Source: an uncultured Clostridia bacterium
Lineage (GTDB): Bacteria > Bacillota > Clostridia > Oscillospirales > Acutalibacteraceae
DNA: 64,000 bases
Direction: 5' to 3'
Assembly (NCBI GenBank): GCA_947623505.1
Contig: CANQGT010000008.1
Coordinates: 17,169 to 81,168 of the forward strand
Numbering within the stretch: position 1 is the first letter of the stretch; the number at the start of each line of letters is the position of its first letter. The notes below the pieces were generated by a model that was not told the origin of the DNA, did not search any database, and saw only the letters and a list, made by a program, of their open reading frames with translations. The position numbers and the translations under genes are program-made. Shown here in pieces: positions 18,773 through 26,654 of the stretch.

Positions 18773-18970
18773 AAACGGGCGGATCGTTTTTCGTCCGCCC
18801 GCGAAATTCAATTAAAGGCAAATCCGTTTCACTTGCTTATTTACGAACGGAATTTGCAAGCACCTTTGCCTTTGTAAAGAGTTTTCCCTATCCTGTTAAT
18901 AATATTTATCAACATTCCGTTCGGCGTGCGGTTCTTTCGGATTGCATCGTCGAATAGCCTATAATCAAAA
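18773..18970 (-). ncRNA. Structured leader or small RNA of unknown class, with two mutually exclusive folds
   Basis: On the minus strand a strong promoter (18973-19001) starts a transcript near 18966. It carries four strands: A 18938-18945 (GCAATCCG), B 18914-18923 (CGAACGGAAT), C 18844-18853 (ATTCCGTTCG), D 18818-18826 (CGGATTTGC). B pairs perfectly with C (10 bp) inside A-D (8 bp, one bulge). Alternatively A pairs with B (7 of 8) and C with D (9 bp, one bulge). A hairpin GTTGATAA/TTATTAAC sits between B and C, and CTTGC/GCAAG could add a pseudoknot. The element ends in a GC-rich hairpin at 18776-18801. It does not match a riboswitch class that I recognise. It may be a leader of the M16C gene or a separate ~190-nt RNA. 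Confidence 0.5.
18776..18801 (-). terminator. GC-rich hairpin at the end of the structured leader (possible attenuator)
   Basis: CGGGCGGA / TCCGCCCG form an 8-bp stem, with inner CG pairs and an A-rich loop. Only three T follow, so termination strength is uncertain. It lies 50 bases before the M16C peptidase start codon. Confidence 0.45.
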
Positions 18971-18972
18971 AT

Positions 18973-19001
18973 ATTATAGCAATTCGTCTTTTTAAAATCA
19001 A
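18973..19001 (-). promoter_or_regulatory. Promoter of the structured RNA / M16C peptidase transcript
   Basis: On the minus strand TTGATT (18996-19001) and TATAAT (18973-18978) have a 17-base spacer. It lies directly after the araD terminator, so it starts a new unit. Confidence 0.7.
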
Positions 19002-19021
19002 TTCCCGCATAGGCAAAAATT

Positions 19022-19053
19022 GCAAAAAAGAGAACTTTTTCAAGCTCTCTTTT
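19022..19053 (-). terminator. Terminator of the araBAD operon
   Basis: On the minus strand AGAGAGCTT and AAGTTCTCT pair (one G-U pair) around a GAAA loop, followed by TTTTTT. It is placed just after the araD stop codon. Confidence 0.8.
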
Positions 19054-19063
19054 TCAAAATTCA

Positions 19064-19771
19064 TTATTTTTGCCCGTAATAGGCGTTTTTTCCGTGCTTT
19101 CTCTGATAATGCTTATCGAGAAGATACTGCTCTATACCTATATTTGAGCTTTCATCGGCAAAGGCTACGCTTTCGGTGCGCACAGCCATTTTTGCCACCT
19201 CTTCAAGAATGAGAGCGTTTTCAACAGCCTTGAACGGGTCTTTTCCCCAGGTGAACGGCCCGTGGCGGTGAACGAGAACGGCTGGACATTCGTTAGGCTT
19301 TATGCCTCTTTTTGCGAATTCCTCTACTATCACCTTGCCGGTGTTGAGCTCATATTCGCCCTTGACTTCCGCCTCGGTAAGCCCCCTCGCGCAGGGAACC
19401 GCGCCGTTAGCGAAGTCGGCGTGTGTGGTGCCGTAGGCGGGAATATCCCTGCCCGCCTGCGCCCAAGAGCACGCCCAGCTTGAATGCGTATGCACGATAC
19501 CGCCTATATCTTTGAAATTTCTGTATAGCTCAAGATGGGTCGGCGTGTCGGACGACGGATTGAGCCTGCCCTCGACCTTGTTTCCGTCCAAATCCATAAC
19601 CACCATATCATCGGCAGTCATAGTTGAATAAGGCACGCCGGACGGCTTGATAACAAAGAGCCCCTTTTCTCTATCTATACCCGAAACATTGCCCCAGGTA
19701 AGCACAACGAGACCGTACTCAACAAGCTGTAAATTAGCTCTGAAAACTTTTTCCTTTAATTCTTCAAGCAT
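19064..19771 (-). CDS. araD: L-ribulose-5-phosphate 4-epimerase
   Basis: The 235-residue class II aldolase-fold enzyme converts L-ribulose 5-phosphate to D-xylulose 5-phosphate, the last step of L-arabinose entry into the pentose phosphate pathway. Visible signatures are GNVSGID near residue 27, the Zn-ligand pair HTHSSW near residue 95 and HRHGPF near residue 170. Length is normal (about 230). It is the last gene of araB-araA-araD, nine bases after araA. Confidence 0.96.
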   Translation of the reverse strand: MLEELKEKVFRANLQLVEYGLVVLTWGNVSGIDREKGLFVIKPSGVPYSTMTADDMVVMDLDGNKVEGRLNPSSDTPTHLELYRNFKDIGGIVHTHSSWACSWAQAGRDIPAYGTTHADFANGAVPCARGLTEAEVKGEYELNTGKVIVEEFAKRGIKPNECPAVLVHRHGPFTWGKDPFKAVENALILEEVAKMAVRTESVAFADESSNIGIEQYLLDKHYQRKHGKNAYYGQK

Positions 19772-19780
19772 TTTTTAGCC

Positions 19781-21253
19781 TCACATTCCGAGTTTATAAG
19801 CAATATCGTTGTAAAACAGTTCTTTTCTGAATTCGTTTATCTCCGTATTTTCATTGATATGTACGAACTCGATACCCATAATTTCGGCAAAATCACGCAT
19901 ATTATCGGCGGTAAGACTGTAGGAAAGCACGCTGTGGTGAGCGCCGCCCGCATAAATCCACGCCTCGGCGGAAGTCTGAAGACAAGGAAGCGGTTTCCAA
20001 AGCACACCGGCTACGGGGAGCTTCGGCATATCGTTTACCTGCTCTTTACATTCAACGTCGTTGCATATCATACGGAGTCTGTCGCCCATATCGACGAGGG
20101 TAACAACAATACCCTTGCCTGTCTGCGCTTTGAAAACGAGACGGGCGGGATCTTCTCTGTCGCCTATTCCGAGCGGATGTACCTGAATTTTCGGCTTTTC
20201 GGCGGCGCAGGTGGGGCAAACCTCCAGCATATGCGAACCGAGAAGCATCTCGTTACCGGGCTCAAAGTGGTAGGTGTAATCCTCCATAAACACCGTGCCG
20301 CCGTCAAGCCCCTCCGCCATGGATTTCATAACGCGGAGCATTGCGGCTACTTTCCAGTCGCCCTCAGCGCCGAAGCCGTAGCCTTGGCGCATAAGATCCT
20401 GAGCGGCAAGGCCGGGAAGCTGGCGAAGCCCCTGCAAATCCTCAAAATTCGTGTGGAAAGCGTTGAAGCCGTATCTTTCAAGGAACTTTTTGAGAGCGAC
20501 CTCTTCCCTCGCCTGATAGCGAACGGCCTCGATATTATCCGTATTCATAACGTAGTTTTTATCATATTCGGCCATCTGAGCGTCGATCTCGTCGTCGGTC
20601 ACCGCCTCGACCTCTCTGATTATATCGCCCACTCCGTAATGGCTTATCTGCCAACCGAGCTTTATCTGAGCCTCAACCTTATCGCCGTCCGTAACGGCAA
20701 CGTTTCTCATATTATCGGAAATTCTGAGCACATGGGTCTTTCTTGACTCTGCCGCGCCGACTGCCGCGCGGATCCAGCAGGCGAGCTTGTTTTGAAATTC
20801 CTCGTCTTTCCAATAGCCCGCTATAACCTTTCTTTTAAGACGCATACGGGCGGCGATATAACCGTGCTCTCTGTCCCCATGGGCGGACTGATTGAGATTC
20901 ATAAAATCCATATCTATCTCTGACCAGGGAATATCCCTGTTATACTGCGTATTCATATGAAGATACGGCTTTTTAAGAGCGCTTAGGCCGGCGATCCAAG
21001 CCTTTGACGGCGAAAAAGTGTGCATCCAAGTAATAACGCCGGCGCATTTTTCATCGCTGTTCGCGGCCTGCATAATATCGAAAATTTCCTTTGAAGTCTT
21101 AACGCAGGGCTTAGCGATTATTTTGCAGGGCATCTTTTTGCTCCATTCCGCGCACATTTCGGCGGAATGCGAGTTTATAGTTTCAAAAATGTCCTCGCCG
21201 TAGAGGAACTGAGTTCCCACAACAAACCAAAATTCATAATCTTTAATTGCCAT
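19781..21253 (-). CDS. araA: L-arabinose isomerase
   Basis: The 490-residue enzyme interconverts L-arabinose and L-ribulose in the cytosol using a divalent metal. It starts at 21253 (MAIKDYEFWFVVGTQFLYG), preceded by AAAGGAGATTTTATT; the reading frame is open further upstream but that would overlap araB. Family motifs include TWMHTFSPSKAWIAGL, the metal-binding GFGAEGDWK and MEDYTYHFEPGNE near residue 330, and a terminal region with GGAHHSVLS. It lies between araB and araD in one operon. Confidence 0.97.
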   Translation of the reverse strand: MAIKDYEFWFVVGTQFLYGEDIFETINSHSAEMCAEWSKKMPCKIIAKPCVKTSKEIFDIMQAANSDEKCAGVITWMHTFSPSKAWIAGLSALKKPYLHMNTQYNRDIPWSEIDMDFMNLNQSAHGDREHGYIAARMRLKRKVIAGYWKDEEFQNKLACWIRAAVGAAESRKTHVLRISDNMRNVAVTDGDKVEAQIKLGWQISHYGVGDIIREVEAVTDDEIDAQMAEYDKNYVMNTDNIEAVRYQAREEVALKKFLERYGFNAFHTNFEDLQGLRQLPGLAAQDLMRQGYGFGAEGDWKVAAMLRVMKSMAEGLDGGTVFMEDYTYHFEPGNEMLLGSHMLEVCPTCAAEKPKIQVHPLGIGDREDPARLVFKAQTGKGIVVTLVDMGDRLRMICNDVECKEQVNDMPKLPVAGVLWKPLPCLQTSAEAWIYAGGAHHSVLSYSLTADNMRDFAEIMGIEFVHINENTEINEFRKELFYNDIAYKLGM

Positions 21254-21266
21254 AATAAAATCTCCT

Positions 21267-22847
21267 TTATATATTTTCTGCCGCCGCTTTTTCCGCGGCA
21301 AGACCTGCTTTAAACAGTTTCATATATTCGGCAAAGCCCTTTACATCATCGGGGTCGGGCTCGATAACTGAGCTTTCATACCTGTTGAAAACCCTGTTGT
21401 TGAGATAATCCTCGAGCGCCTCGCCGTCCTTTTTATCAACGCAATATCTGGCAAGCACGGCGATACCCCACGCTCCGCCCTCGCCCGCCGTTTCCATAAC
21501 GGCAACAGGCGTATTCATCGCTCCGGCCATAAGCTTTTGACCGACAACGGGAGTTTTGAACAGCCCGCCGTGACCCATAAGGCAGTCTATCTTCGCGTTT
21601 TCCTTTTCAATTATTTCCATTCCGATTTTAAGGGTAGCCATCGTGGAATAAATCTGCGCCCTGAAGAAATTGGCGAGATTGAATTTAGCGTCCTGCTTGC
21701 GCATAAACAGCGGTCTGCCGTCCTGAGTGTGGGCAACCGGCTCACCCGAAAAGAAATTGTAATTCACAACGCCGCCGCAGTCTGCGTCGCCCTCAAGCGC
21801 CTTTTCATAGAGCAGATCGTAAATCTGAGGCTTTGAGAGGCTGCTGCCGCTCGCCTTCGCGAATTCGCAGAAAACGCCAACCCAATAATCAAGATCGGTA
21901 CAGCAGTTGTTGCAATGAACCATTGCGACGGGCTTGCCCGTGGGCGTTGTTACCATATCGATTTCCTCATATACCTTTGAAAGCTGGCTTTCAAGAACGA
22001 CCATAGAGAAAATGGAGGTTCCCGCCGAAACGTTGCCCGTTTTTACGCCGACGCTGTTTGTGGCGACCATTCCCGTTCCGGCGTCACCCTCCGGCGGGCA
22101 CATAGCCGCGCCGGCTTTAAGAGTGCCGCTTGGGTCAAGCAGCCGCACGCCCTCCTCGGTGAGAAAACCGGCATTATCGCCCGCCGTAAGCACCTTTGGA
22201 AGTATATCGCGGATATTCCAACCGCAAGCCTTTACTTTTTCAAGAGATGAAAACTTTTTGAGCATATCTTCATTGTAATCGCGGGTTTCGCTGTCTATCG
22301 GAAACATACCCGAAGCCTCGCCGACTCCGAGAGCGTTCACGCCGGAAAGCATTTTGTGAACATATCCGGCAAGCGTAGTAAGGCAGGCGATTTTCCCGAC
22401 GTGCTCTTCGCCGTTGAGTATGGCCTGATAGAGATGAGCGATGCTCCACCTTTGCGGAATATTGAAATCAAAAAGCTTTGTAAGTTCTGAGGCGGCCTGC
22501 GCCGTAGTTGTGTTACGCCAAGTTCTGAACGGGGCAAGAAGCTCTCCCGTTTCATCAAACGGAAGGTAACCGTGCATCATAGCGGATATGCCTATTGATG
22601 AAAGAGAAGATATTTTCGAGCCGTATTTTTTGAGCACATCGTCATTCAGCTTTGCGTAAGCGTCCTGAAGACCGCTCCAAACATCGTCCAAATGATAAGT
22701 CCAATAGCCGTTTTCAAGCCTGTTTTCCCAAGTGTGCCCGCCCGTGGCTATGGGATTACAGTTTTCATCAACAAGGACCGCTTTTATTCTTGTTGAGCCG
22801 AATTCAACGCCGAGCGATTCTTTTCCGCTCAATATATAATTTGCCAT
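21267..22847 (-). CDS. araB: FGGY-family sugar kinase, probable L-ribulokinase
   Basis: The 526-residue kinase has the two FGGY actin-like domains: an N-terminal phosphate motif LGVEFGSTRIKAVLVDE, GISAMMHGYLP in the middle, and the adenosine-binding GGLFKTPVVGQKLMAGAMN segment near residue 430. Its place before araA and araD points to phosphorylation of L-ribulose. The sequence belongs to the clostridial ribulokinase group, which differs from enteric AraB, so xylulokinase is the alternative. GGAGGTAAATA precedes the ATG, and a promoter is at 22879-22907. Confidence 0.9.
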   Translation of the reverse strand: MANYILSGKESLGVEFGSTRIKAVLVDENCNPIATGGHTWENRLENGYWTYHLDDVWSGLQDAYAKLNDDVLKKYGSKISSLSSIGISAMMHGYLPFDETGELLAPFRTWRNTTTAQAASELTKLFDFNIPQRWSIAHLYQAILNGEEHVGKIACLTTLAGYVHKMLSGVNALGVGEASGMFPIDSETRDYNEDMLKKFSSLEKVKACGWNIRDILPKVLTAGDNAGFLTEEGVRLLDPSGTLKAGAAMCPPEGDAGTGMVATNSVGVKTGNVSAGTSIFSMVVLESQLSKVYEEIDMVTTPTGKPVAMVHCNNCCTDLDYWVGVFCEFAKASGSSLSKPQIYDLLYEKALEGDADCGGVVNYNFFSGEPVAHTQDGRPLFMRKQDAKFNLANFFRAQIYSTMATLKIGMEIIEKENAKIDCLMGHGGLFKTPVVGQKLMAGAMNTPVAVMETAGEGGAWGIAVLARYCVDKKDGEALEDYLNNRVFNRYESSVIEPDPDDVKGFAEYMKLFKAGLAAEKAAAENI

Positions 22848-22878
22848 TATTTACCTCCGTTAAATTATTATCATTTTA

Positions 22879-22907
22879 ATTTTACAACATCGCCGCGTAT
22901 TTTTCAA
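22879..22907 (-). promoter_or_regulatory. Promoter of the araBAD operon
   Basis: On the minus strand TTGAAA (22902-22907) and TAAAAT (22879-22884) are spaced by 17 bases, about 30 bases from the araB start. No obvious AraR operator palindrome was recognised. Confidence 0.65.
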
Positions 22908-22952
22908 TCTTATAGAGGCAAATAAATTTAATATGTTTTTTGATTTTTGGTA

Positions 22953-22981
22953 TTGACTTTATAAAAATTAAATGTTATTAT
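22953..22981 (+). promoter_or_regulatory. Promoter of the tRNA-Met gene
   Basis: TTGACT (22953-22958), 17-base spacer, TATTAT (22976-22981), 24 bases before the tRNA 5' end. Confidence 0.75.
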
Positions 22982-23004
22982 ATCAAAGTCGTATTGAGAC
23001 ACAA

Positions 23005-23080
23005 GGGCCATTAGCTCAGTTGGTAGAGCTCCCGGCTCATAACCGGTCGGTCCGGGGTTCGAGTCCCTGATGGCCCACCA
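23005..23080 (+). tRNA. tRNA-Met (anticodon CAU), CCA encoded
   Basis: A 76-base cloverleaf: acceptor GGGCCAT / ATGGCCC, D-arm GCTC/GAGC, anticodon loop CTCATAA, T-loop TTCGAGT, discriminator A and a genomic CCA. The top pair of the anticodon stem is a C27-U43 mismatch; the other stems pair. The CAU anticodon also occurs in initiator tRNA and in tRNA-Ile2. The normal acceptor pair G1-C72 rules out initiator, and elongator Met is the best guess, with tRNA-Ile2 not excluded. Confidence 0.95.
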
Positions 23081-23081
23081 T

Positions 23082-23120
23082 ATCGCCGCAAGCGTATTTC
23101 GCTCACGGCGATTTTTTCTT
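23082..23120 (+). terminator. Terminator of the tRNA-Met gene
   Basis: ATCGCCG / CGGCGAT stem with an inner AGCG / CGCT pairing, then TTTTTT. Confidence 0.85.
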
Positions 23121-23161
23121 TTGCCCAAATTCGCGCGCTTTTTTAACGTTAGTTATTACGC

Positions 23162-23205
23162 AAAAAAGCCCTGCTTTAAGATAACCAAAAAGCAAGAGCC
23201 TTTTT
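23162..23205 (-). terminator. Probable terminator after the LysR regulator gene
   Basis: On the minus strand TCTTGCTTT and AAAGCAGGG pair with G-U pairs around an 11-base loop, followed by CTTTTTTGCG. Confidence 0.6.
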
Positions 23206-23244
23206 AATAATCGGTATTAAGCAAAAGGCGTTTGATATTGAAGG

Positions 23245-24117
23245 TCATTTTGAAAGGATCATATTCAAAAGCTCATCCGCCGCTTTGGAATGTAGCTCCG
23301 CTCCCCGCGCAACATATATTTGCCGAGGCGGTAACGGGTCGGAAACTATAATCTCATATACATCACCGTCAGAAATTGCGTTTTTGGCAAAATCATAAAC
23401 AACGCATCCGATTCCCATATTTCTTGCCGCGAAGCTGACTATTTGGGAGCTTGTGGCAAGCTCAAATTTCGGTGTTACAGTAAATCCGCGCCTGCGAAAT
23501 TCGTTATCCAAAAACAACCTTGTGCTTGTGTTGCTTTCCAATAAAATCAGATGATCTTTCAAGTCAAAAACTTTGCTCGTTTCGGTTGCCCATGTTTTAT
23601 CCGAGCAGATAAATATATCTCTTATCTCCCGAACGGGATACACATCGAGTTCAGCGCAGGAAAACGGCCCGCTTACAGCGGCAAAATCAATTTTGCCTTG
23701 CTTTAGCAGCTCCAAAGTTTGCGGAGTGGGATTATTTGTTATCGCAATATTTATATTTGGGTATTTTTTGTGAAATTCCTCAAGATACGGGAGCAGGCAA
23801 AATTCCAACGTCATATCGCTTGCGCCGATACGGATCTCTCCCATATCAAGGCGTAACATAGCCGTCAAACGATGCTCGCCTTCGGAAAAAGAGGCGATCC
23901 CGACCGATGCGTATTTGTATAAAACGCGGCCTTCTGCCGTAAGTCTAACTCCTTTGGGCGTGCGCAGGAAAAGCGGACAGCCAACCGATTCCTCAAGCCG
24001 TAAAATGCTTTGGCTTACCGCCGGCTGTGAGATGAATAATTTTTCCGAGGCAAGAGTGATACTTTCATTCTCTGCCACACAGCAAAATATTTTATACCAA
24101 TCATAATTTATATTCAT
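23245..24117 (-). CDS. LysR-type transcriptional regulator
   Basis: The 290-residue protein has an N-terminal winged helix-turn-helix (residues 1-60, with LASEKLFISQPAVSQSILRLEE) and a periplasmic-binding-like effector domain from about residue 90. LysR regulators usually control a neighbouring or divergent gene in response to a small molecule. Here the gene lies 73 bases after the purA-like gene on the same strand, so that gene is a possible target, but no divergent partner is present to make this firm. Confidence 0.92.
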   Translation of the reverse strand: MNINYDWYKIFCCVAENESITLASEKLFISQPAVSQSILRLEESVGCPLFLRTPKGVRLTAEGRVLYKYASVGIASFSEGEHRLTAMLRLDMGEIRIGASDMTLEFCLLPYLEEFHKKYPNINIAITNNPTPQTLELLKQGKIDFAAVSGPFSCAELDVYPVREIRDIFICSDKTWATETSKVFDLKDHLILLESNTSTRLFLDNEFRRRGFTVTPKFELATSSQIVSFAARNMGIGCVVYDFAKNAISDGDVYEIIVSDPLPPRQIYVARGAELHSKAADELLNMILSK

Positions 24118-24190
24118 TATGCGCTCTCCCGATAAGCTATAGTTATATTATTTTAATTATAACATAAGTGTAGCTTATTTACAATTCACA

Positions 24191-25465
24191 TTATCGGAAA
24201 ATCGTTTGATTTCGTTTCGGTCCGACTGAAATAATTGATACGGGAGCGCCGATTTCTTTTTCGATAAAACCGATATAATTCTTTGCTTCCTTTGGAAGAC
24301 CGCTATATTGCCTGCATTCTGAAATATCGCTTTTCCAACCCTTTAGATATTCATATACCGGCTGAGATTCGCTGAGCTGAAATGTCTGCGGAAAATTTTT
24401 TGTTATTTTTCTGCCTGTTTTATAACTGACACAAACAGGTATCTTATCCAAATAACCTAAAACATCAAGATTAGTCAATGCCAATTCGGTCGCCCCTTGA
24501 AGCATACAGCCATATCTTGCAGAAACGCAGTCAAACCACGCCATTCTGCGAGGTCGACCCGTAGCGGCGCCAAATTCGCCCTGAGCGCCGCCTCTTTTGC
24601 GAAGCTCATCGGCGGTACTGCCGGATAACTCCCCAACTAAAGGCCCTTCTCCAACACTCGTATTATAAGCTTTCACAACAGAAATTACGGATTTGATCTC
24701 ATATGGAGGTATTCCAGCGCTCACACTTCCAAAACCCGCGAGCGGTGATGAGGAAGTGGAATAAGGGTAGATACCGTTTTCAATATCCCTAAGTGAACCG
24801 AGCTGACTTTCGAGCAAAATTTCTTTTCCTTGTTTTATCGCGTCATTCATATAGTACGGGCAGTCACACAAATACGGGGCTAAGCGCGACTTTAAGCAAG
24901 ACAGGTAATTCATCGTTTCGCGGTAGGAAACCGCTGTTTCAACACCGTAAAAAGCTTTAAAGTAGATATTTTTATCTTCGCAAAAGCGAGAGACGATACT
25001 GCCGAGATTTTCCGAATACAATTCGGATATCTGAATGTTTTTTCTCGCGAATTTATCTGAGTAAAAAGGCCATATTCCGGAAAGAGTAGATCCGAATTTG
25101 TTTTCTCCGAGGCGTTCTTCTTCAAATTTATCCTGTAATTTGTGGACGGGCAAGAGCAGCTGCGCCCGTGACGAGACGAGGACTTTTGGAACCGGAACTC
25201 CTCTTTCTTTCAGCATTTCAAGCTCGGAGAAGAAAATATCGGCGTCAAACGCCACACCGCTTGCGATAACATTCTCAACATTGCTGTGAAACACTCCCGA
25301 CGGAAGCATACGCAAAATGAATTTTCCGAAATTATTTACTATTGTATGCCCGGCGTTCGCTCCGCCTTGATACCGCACTACAATATCCGCTTTCTCAGCG
25401 AGAAAATCCGTAATTTTACCTTTTCCCTCATCGCCGTATCCGCTACCTGTAATCGCTGTAACCAT
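24191..25465 (-). CDS. purA: Adenylosuccinate synthetase, divergent paralogue
   Basis: This 424-residue protein has the overall PurA fold and keeps GDEGKGK (catalytic Asp, GTP site), NAGHT (catalytic His), the GAATGRPRR loop and VSVGPKR-like C-terminus. PurA joins IMP and aspartate using GTP in AMP synthesis. Several usually invariant spots differ: the EGAQG loop reads ESQLG, so the IMP-contacting Gln becomes Leu; GIGP reads GIWP; TTRVG reads NTSVG; VGPDR reads VGPKR. It may be a specialised paralogue rather than the housekeeping enzyme. The start at 25465 is chosen for GGAGGA seven bases upstream; ATGs at 25471 and 25483 are alternatives. Confidence 0.8.
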   Translation of the reverse strand: MVTAITGSGYGDEGKGKITDFLAEKADIVVRYQGGANAGHTIVNNFGKFILRMLPSGVFHSNVENVIASGVAFDADIFFSELEMLKERGVPVPKVLVSSRAQLLLPVHKLQDKFEEERLGENKFGSTLSGIWPFYSDKFARKNIQISELYSENLGSIVSRFCEDKNIYFKAFYGVETAVSYRETMNYLSCLKSRLAPYLCDCPYYMNDAIKQGKEILLESQLGSLRDIENGIYPYSTSSSPLAGFGSVSAGIPPYEIKSVISVVKAYNTSVGEGPLVGELSGSTADELRKRGGAQGEFGAATGRPRRMAWFDCVSARYGCMLQGATELALTNLDVLGYLDKIPVCVSYKTGRKITKNFPQTFQLSESQPVYEYLKGWKSDISECRQYSGLPKEAKNYIGFIEKEIGAPVSIISVGPKRNQTIFR

Positions 25466-25501
25466 ATACATTCCTCCAATCAATATTTAGGATACGCTTT
25501 T

Positions 25502-25531
25502 ATTATAAAGGCCGTTTCTGAAAGAATGCAA
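25502..25531 (-). promoter_or_regulatory. Promoter of the purA-like gene
   Basis: On the minus strand TTGCAT (25526-25531) and TATAAT (25502-25507) are spaced by 18 bases; the start codon is about 36 bases downstream. Confidence 0.6.
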
Positions 25532-25590
25532 ATATCGGAATGTTATTAAATGAATAAGCAGAGCTTATCTCTTTTTACCCGCACATATAC

Positions 25591-25620
25591 AAAAAAGCCG
25601 TAGGCTCCACGGCTTTATTT
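25591..25620 (-). terminator. Terminator of the lactate dehydrogenase gene
   Basis: AAAGCCGT / ACGGCTTT stem with a 7-base loop, followed on the minus strand by TTT. It lies 17 bases after the ldh stop. Confidence 0.8.
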
Positions 25621-25636
25621 ATATACTTAATATATA

Positions 25637-26581
25637 TTACATTCCGATTTCGTCTATCATTTCCTTTATGACGGAGCAGGATTTTTCAAACTTTTCCCGT
25701 TCTTCTTCGTTCAGCTCCATTACAAGTATCTCCTTAACGCCGTTTCTGTTTACTACGGCGGGCACTCCGATATAAATGCCCTTTTCGCCGTATTCGCCTT
25801 TAAGATATGCGGAAACGCTGAAAACGGAATTTTCATCATTCAGTATCGCCCTTGTAAGGCGGGCAAGCACCATTCCTATTCCGTAATAGGTGGCTCCCTT
25901 TGCCTTGATTATCTCGTAGGCGGATTCACGCACGTCGACCTCGATTTTCTTTAAATCTTCCATAATCTTCGGGTCATTATTTACTATTTCGGAAATAGGC
26001 ATAACGGAAACCATGGCGTTGCTCCACGCCACAAATTCCGAATCGCCGTGCTCGCCGATAACATAGGCGTGAACGTTGCGCGGATTTAGCTTGAAATAAT
26101 CGCTCATCATATAGCGAAGCCTCGCGGAGTCAAGCGTAGTTCCCGAACCGAGCACACGCCCGCTCGGAAAGCCCGAAAGCTCATAGACTACCTTTGTCAT
26201 AACGTCAACGGGGTTGCCCGCAACAAGAAAAACGCCGTCAAACCCGCTTTCGATAACGGGATTTACAATGCTCTTGTAAATTTTATAATTCTTTTTGAGC
26301 AAATCCCGCCTCGATTCACCCTCAAGCTGGGGCGCTCCGGCGCAGATAACGACAATATCCATCTCGGCGCAGTCTTTATAATCCCCCGCCCATATTTTCA
26401 TACTGCTCGGAGCGAAAGGCAGACCGTGTGAAAGATCGGCAGCCTCGCCCGCGACACGCTCTTTTTTTATATCAATAAGGCAAAGCTCATCGCATATATT
26501 CTGATTTAAGAGCGAGTAGGCAAAGCTCATACCGACCATACCCGTGCCGATTACGGCAACTCTTTTGCTGTCCTTAAACAT
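25637..26581 (-). CDS. ldh: L-lactate dehydrogenase
   Basis: The 314-residue NAD-dependent enzyme reduces pyruvate to L-lactate and regenerates NAD+ in fermentation. It has the Rossmann motif VAVIGTGMVGMSFAYSLL, the substrate Arg in the RRDLLKKN region and the catalytic motif IGEHGDSEF (His near residue 177). Gln in the GAPQLEGESR segment favours lactate over malate dehydrogenase, where Arg is expected. AAGGTGATTGT precedes the ATG. It is 73 bases after the membrane protein gene and may be read through from it. Confidence 0.95.
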   Translation of the reverse strand: MFKDSKRVAVIGTGMVGMSFAYSLLNQNICDELCLIDIKKERVAGEAADLSHGLPFAPSSMKIWAGDYKDCAEMDIVVICAGAPQLEGESRRDLLKKNYKIYKSIVNPVIESGFDGVFLVAGNPVDVMTKVVYELSGFPSGRVLGSGTTLDSARLRYMMSDYFKLNPRNVHAYVIGEHGDSEFVAWSNAMVSVMPISEIVNNDPKIMEDLKKIEVDVRESAYEIIKAKGATYYGIGMVLARLTRAILNDENSVFSVSAYLKGEYGEKGIYIGVPAVVNRNGVKEILVMELNEEEREKFEKSCSVIKEMIDEIGM

Positions 26582-26654
26582 ACAATCACCTTATTATATT
26601 ATTTCCGGTGCATCGCTTTGCAATTCATGGCTTGCGCACGGTAAGGGTAAGCCA

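Noticed and set aside
18726..18821. N-terminal extension of the M16C peptidase to an ATG at 18821
   Set aside because: The added 32 codons lie in the structured RNA and GC-rich hairpin, and the ATG has no ribosome site, while the ATG at 18725 does.
18773..18970. Identification of the structured leader as 6S RNA
   Set aside because: The size fits, but I could not place the long closing stem with central bubble, and pseudoknot-like pairing argues against it. Left as unknown class.
22928..23128. Open frame antisense to the tRNA-Met gene, including a GPTGYEPGALPTELMAL segment
   Set aside because: It is the well-known spurious translation of a tRNA complement; the tRNA cloverleaf explains the sequence fully.
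24191..25465. PurZ-type 2-aminoadenylosuccinate synthetase as in Z-genome phages
   Set aside because: The catalytic Asp of GDEGKGK is intact, unlike what is described for PurZ, and no phage genes or DatZ/MazZ partners are near.
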